7,238 bases of DNA from Thermoleophilia bacterium. Lineage in GTDB: Bacteria; Actinomycetota; Thermoleophilia; Miltoncostaeales; Miltoncostaeaceae. A program made the translations under genes and the position numbers. The notes under the pieces were generated by a model. The model made no database searches, was not told the origin of the DNA, and worked only from the letters and a program-made list of their open reading frames with translations. Positions within the stretch are counted from its first letter, which is position 1. Every line of letters begins with the position of its first letter. Below, piece after piece: positions 5,274 through 7,238 of the stretch. The stretch lies in assembly GCA_016463385.1 (NCBI GenBank), contig JAEMRL010000065.1, positions 2,401-9,638 on the forward strand, read 5' to 3'.

Positions 5274-6326
5274 ATGACCGCGACGACATCCGACATCCGC
5301 GGGCGCGCCGTCCTCGCCCGCGACCAGATCGCCGCCTCCCGCGCCCTGGCGCTCTTCGCCGGAGCGGGAGGCGTCTGGGTGCTCCTGGCGAGCATCCTCG
5401 TGCCGGGCTTCGCCGGCCCCGGCCTGCTGCTCGTGTTGTCTCTCGTGGTCGGCGTGCTGCTCGTCGCGATCGCCCTCGCCGCCTGGTTCGGCGCCGCCCG
5501 GACCCCGGCCCGCCTGCTCGCGGCGGTCGCGCCGCTCTCGGTGATGGTCATCGCCGCACTCAACCTGCTCACGAGCGACGCCAGCACGGGGTCGCAGCTC
5601 TTCCTGCTCTGGCCGGTGCTCTACGCGGCCAGCTTCCTCTCGCGCCGGCACACCGTCCTCGTGCTGGGGCAGGTGCTCGTCGCCGAGGCCCTGGTGATGG
5701 GCACGCTGCAGCCGCCCGAGCGGGCGCTCACCGACACCCTCTCCCTCTTCCTCGCGTTCACCATGGCCGCCTTCGCGGTGCTCACCTTCCGCGCCCGTGT
5801 GGAGGCGCTGCTCGACGCCCTCAGCACCCAGGCGCGGGAGGACCCGATGACCGGGCTCCCCAACCGGCGCGCCTTCGACGACCACCTGCAGCGGCTCGTG
5901 GCGTCGGCCGACCGTTCCGCGGAGCCCCTCTCCCTGCTGCTGATCGACGTCGACCGCTTCAAGGAGGTCAACGACTCGCGCGGTCACATGGTCGGCGACC
6001 AGGTGCTGCGCGCGGTCGCGGGCGCCCTGCGCGCGTCGGGGCGCGAGGCCGACATCGTCGCCCGGATCGGAGGCGACGAGTTCGCCGTCCTCCTGCCCTC
6101 GTGCGCCCTGGAGGACGCGCTCCCCGTGGGCGCCGCCGCCGCCGACCGCGCCGCCGCGCGCACCGCGCGCATCGGCGCGCCGGTGACGGTGAGCGTGGGC
6201 GCCGCCACCCTCCCCACCGGGGCGCGGACGGCTCCCGAGCTCTTCGCGGCGGCCGACCGCGCCCTCTACGCCTCCAAGCACGACGGGCGCGCGCCGGCGT
6301 CCGGAGAGGCGATCAGGCCGGGCTGA
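5274..6326 (+). CDS. Membrane-bound diguanylate cyclase (GGDEF)
   Basis: This 350-residue protein (from ATG 5274) makes cyclic di-GMP from two GTP. The N-terminal half has about six membrane helices (near 24-43, 48-72, 81-99, 107-122, 125-145 and 153-171) with no recognised ligand motif. A short linker leads to a full GGDEF domain. It opens with DPMTGLPNRRAF (190-201). The metal-binding segment is LLLIDVDRFKEVND (221-234). The active loop is RIGGDEF (264-270). An inhibitory I-site RxxD (257-260) lies exactly five residues before GGDEF, so product feedback is expected. All key residues are intact. No EAL or HD-GYP domain is present. An in-frame GTG at 5247 would add nine residues (MRRNPPPPA) but lacks a properly spaced ribosome site. 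The stop overlaps the end of the convergent hemA fragment by 14 bp. Confidence 0.93.
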   Translation: MTATTSDIRGRAVLARDQIAASRALALFAGAGGVWVLLASILVPGFAGPGLLLVLSLVVGVLLVAIALAAWFGAARTPARLLAAVAPLSVMVIAALNLLTSDASTGSQLFLLWPVLYAASFLSRRHTVLVLGQVLVAEALVMGTLQPPERALTDTLSLFLAFTMAAFAVLTFRARVEALLDALSTQAREDPMTGLPNRRAFDDHLQRLVASADRSAEPLSLLLIDVDRFKEVNDSRGHMVGDQVLRAVAGALRASGREADIVARIGGDEFAVLLPSCALEDALPVGAAAADRAAARTARIGAPVTVSVGAATLPTGARTAPELFAAADRALYASKHDGRAPASGEAIRPG

Positions 6327-6798
6327 CCCGGGCGCGCAGCTCCAGGGTGCGGCGGTGCAGCAGCGCCCCGAGGGAGCGCCGTCCCTCCCGCCACGCCCGC
6401 TCGCGCTCGGAGGCCGGGAGTGCGTCGACCGAACGGCGCAGGCGCTCCTCCTCCGCGGCGCGCATCGCGGCGATCGCCGGGCCGGCCTGCGCGTGCGACC
6501 ACCAGGCCATCCACTCGCCGGCCGCGCCGGCGACCGCCCGATCGGCGCCCTCGTCGGCCGTTCCGCCGGCGCCCGCGGTGACGGCGTCGACATCGAGCAG
6601 AGCAAGTCCGGGCAGGCCGCCTCCGGCGGGGTCCACGTCCCGGGGCACCCCGAGGTCGAGGACCAGCATCTCCGCGTCCCCGAGGGCGGTGCGCAGAGCG
6701 GCGCGCCCGACGACGGGCGCGACCGCCGACGTGGCGGTCACCAGCAGATCGGTCCCGGCCAGGAGCCCGGCGAGGACGCCCTGGTCGGCCGTCTCGGC
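6313..6798 (-). pseudogene. hemA: Glutamyl-tRNA reductase homologue, C-terminal part (broken)
   Basis: The minus strand encodes the second half of a HemA protein. It runs from AETADQGVLAGLLAGTDLLV through VTATSAVAPVVG and VLDLGVPRDVDPAGGGLPGL to the dimerisation region: EWMAWWSHAQAGPAIAAMRA, then GRRSLGALLHRRTLELRA near the end. These align with DVVISSTGAP, LLLDLAVPRDVDPAVGELPG, FLAWLRS and LVNKLLHPPT of normal HemA. HemA reduces glutamyl-tRNA to glutamate-1-semialdehyde, the first step of C5 tetrapyrrole synthesis. Upstream of about 6798 the same frame stays open but is only the antisense of the other hemA piece, so homology stops abruptly. The missing front is partly found at 6803-7238 on the opposite strand. 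The natural stop and a normal convergent overlap with the GGDEF gene are kept. Confidence 0.85.
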
Positions 6799-6810
6799 CC
6801 GGCCCGCCGG
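6799..6810. repeat. Palindrome at the hemA inversion junction
   Basis: CCGGC (6799-6803), CC, GCCGG (6806-6810): a perfect 5-bp inverted repeat with a 2-bp centre. It sits where minus-strand HemA homology ends and plus-strand HemA homology begins. Short inverted repeats at such junctions fit strand switching during replication or whole-genome amplification, or a micro-homology-driven inversion. GC-rich 5-bp palindromes are common by chance. Confidence 0.5.
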
Positions 6811-7238
6811 CGACGACCCTGCGGCCCTGGAGCAGCGCCTGCGCGCCACCCTCGGGGGCGGTGACCTCACGACCGTCCGCCACGGCGCGGACGCCGCCCA
6901 CCATGTCTTCCGCGTGGCCGCCGGCCTCGAGTCGCGGGTCCCGGGCGACGACGGCATCCGGGGTCAGCTGCGCGACGCGGCCGCCCTCGCGCGCCAGGCG
7001 GGCGCGACCGCGATGGTCCTGAACCGCCTCATCGACTCCTCGTTGCTGGCCGGGCGCCAGGTGCGGGCCGCGCGCGGGCCGGTCTCACGGCCCTCGTCGG
7101 TCGCGGCCTGCGCGGTCGAGGTCGCACGCGTGCGGCTGGGCCCGCTCGCCGGGCGGACGGCCGTGGTGATCGGGGCGCGCGGCGCCACCGGCGCGGAGGT
7201 GGCGCACCGACTGAGCGAGGCGGGCGCCCGGGTGACGC
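6803..7238 (+). pseudogene. hemA: Glutamyl-tRNA reductase homologue, middle part, inverted; runs off window
   Basis: The plus strand encodes about 145 residues of HemA from the late catalytic domain into the NADPH-binding domain. GDDPAALEQRLRATLGG and HVFRVAAGLES are followed by GQLRDAAALARQAG, VLNRLIDSSLLAGRQVR and PSSVAACAVEVARVRLGPLA. AGRTAVVIGARGATGAEVAH, the nucleotide-binding turn, then follows. These correspond to HLFRVAAGLDS, GQVKDAY, VLNRLFQRALAVGKRVR, AVSVSSAAVELA and VLVIGAGEMGELVARHL. The order ends about 20-25 residues before the point where the minus-strand piece begins. No start codon context is seen at the left edge. The first 60 or so HemA residues, with the catalytic cysteine of STCNR, are not in the window. 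Several family motifs are altered: GEPQI reads GDDGI, and the Rossmann turn reads GARGATG. Confidence 0.8.

Noticed and set aside
4701..6605. Long minus-strand open frame opposite the zinc-ribbon and GGDEF genes
   Set aside because: It is antisense to two motif-confirmed genes, and its histidine/glutamate/arginine-rich product has no domain.
6355..6864. Plus-strand open frame opposite the hemA C-terminal half, crossing the junction
   Set aside because: It is antisense to conserved HemA motifs, then out of frame with the plus-strand HemA piece. It has no protein-like content.
1..7238. CRISPR arrays, insertion sequences, phage or integrase genes, toxin-antitoxin pairs
   Set aside because: I saw no spaced direct repeats, terminal inverted repeats, transposase or integrase motifs, or small paired toxin genes.

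Overview
The DNA is very GC-rich (about 70% or more by eye), almost fully coding, and shows actinobacterial traits: a DCD-DUT-type dCTP deaminase most like mycobacterial ones, TANNNT -10 boxes placed so that transcription would start at or next to the ATG, and a tRNA with no encoded CCA. A deep-branching actinomycete such as Thermoleophilia/Solirubrobacterales fits. That placement is inference from general resemblance, not from a search.

Layout. Bases 1-315 hold no convincing gene. They contain several strong RNA-type hairpins, a tentative manganese-riboswitch-like element reading leftward, and the terminator of the adjacent tRNA. A tRNA-Lys(CTT) lies at 316-388 (-). A tight minus-strand operon follows, read from right to left: tatA (2327-2530), a metal-dependent amidohydrolase/deaminase (1000-2343, overlapping tatA by 17 bp) and a membrane-anchored TPR protein (457-987). 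Divergent from tatA is a leaderless-looking gene for a four-helix membrane protein (2592-3005, +). It converges on dcd (3013-3573, -). Divergent from dcd is lipA (3611-4660, +), again apparently leaderless, with about 60 extra N-terminal residues.

After lipA comes a two-gene plus-strand unit: a small zinc-ribbon protein of unknown function (4791-5243) and a six-helix membrane diguanylate cyclase with intact GGDEF and inhibitory I-site motifs (5274-6326). Upstream lies CTCA-N16-GTCGATA, which closely matches the sigma-28/FliA promoter consensus reported for motile actinomycetes. This would place a c-di-GMP enzyme and an unknown zinc-ribbon protein in a motility regulon, although no flagellar gene lies in the window.

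The most striking feature is at the right end. A gene for a glutamyl-tRNA reductase (HemA) homologue is present in two pieces pointing in opposite directions. The C-terminal half is on the minus strand (6313 to about 6798). The middle of the protein is on the plus strand (about 6803 to the window end). The two pieces do not overlap in protein content, and they meet at a short perfect palindrome (6799-6810). This is an intragenic inversion, a larger rearrangement, or a fold-back amplification/assembly chimera. The sequence just past 7238 would tell which.
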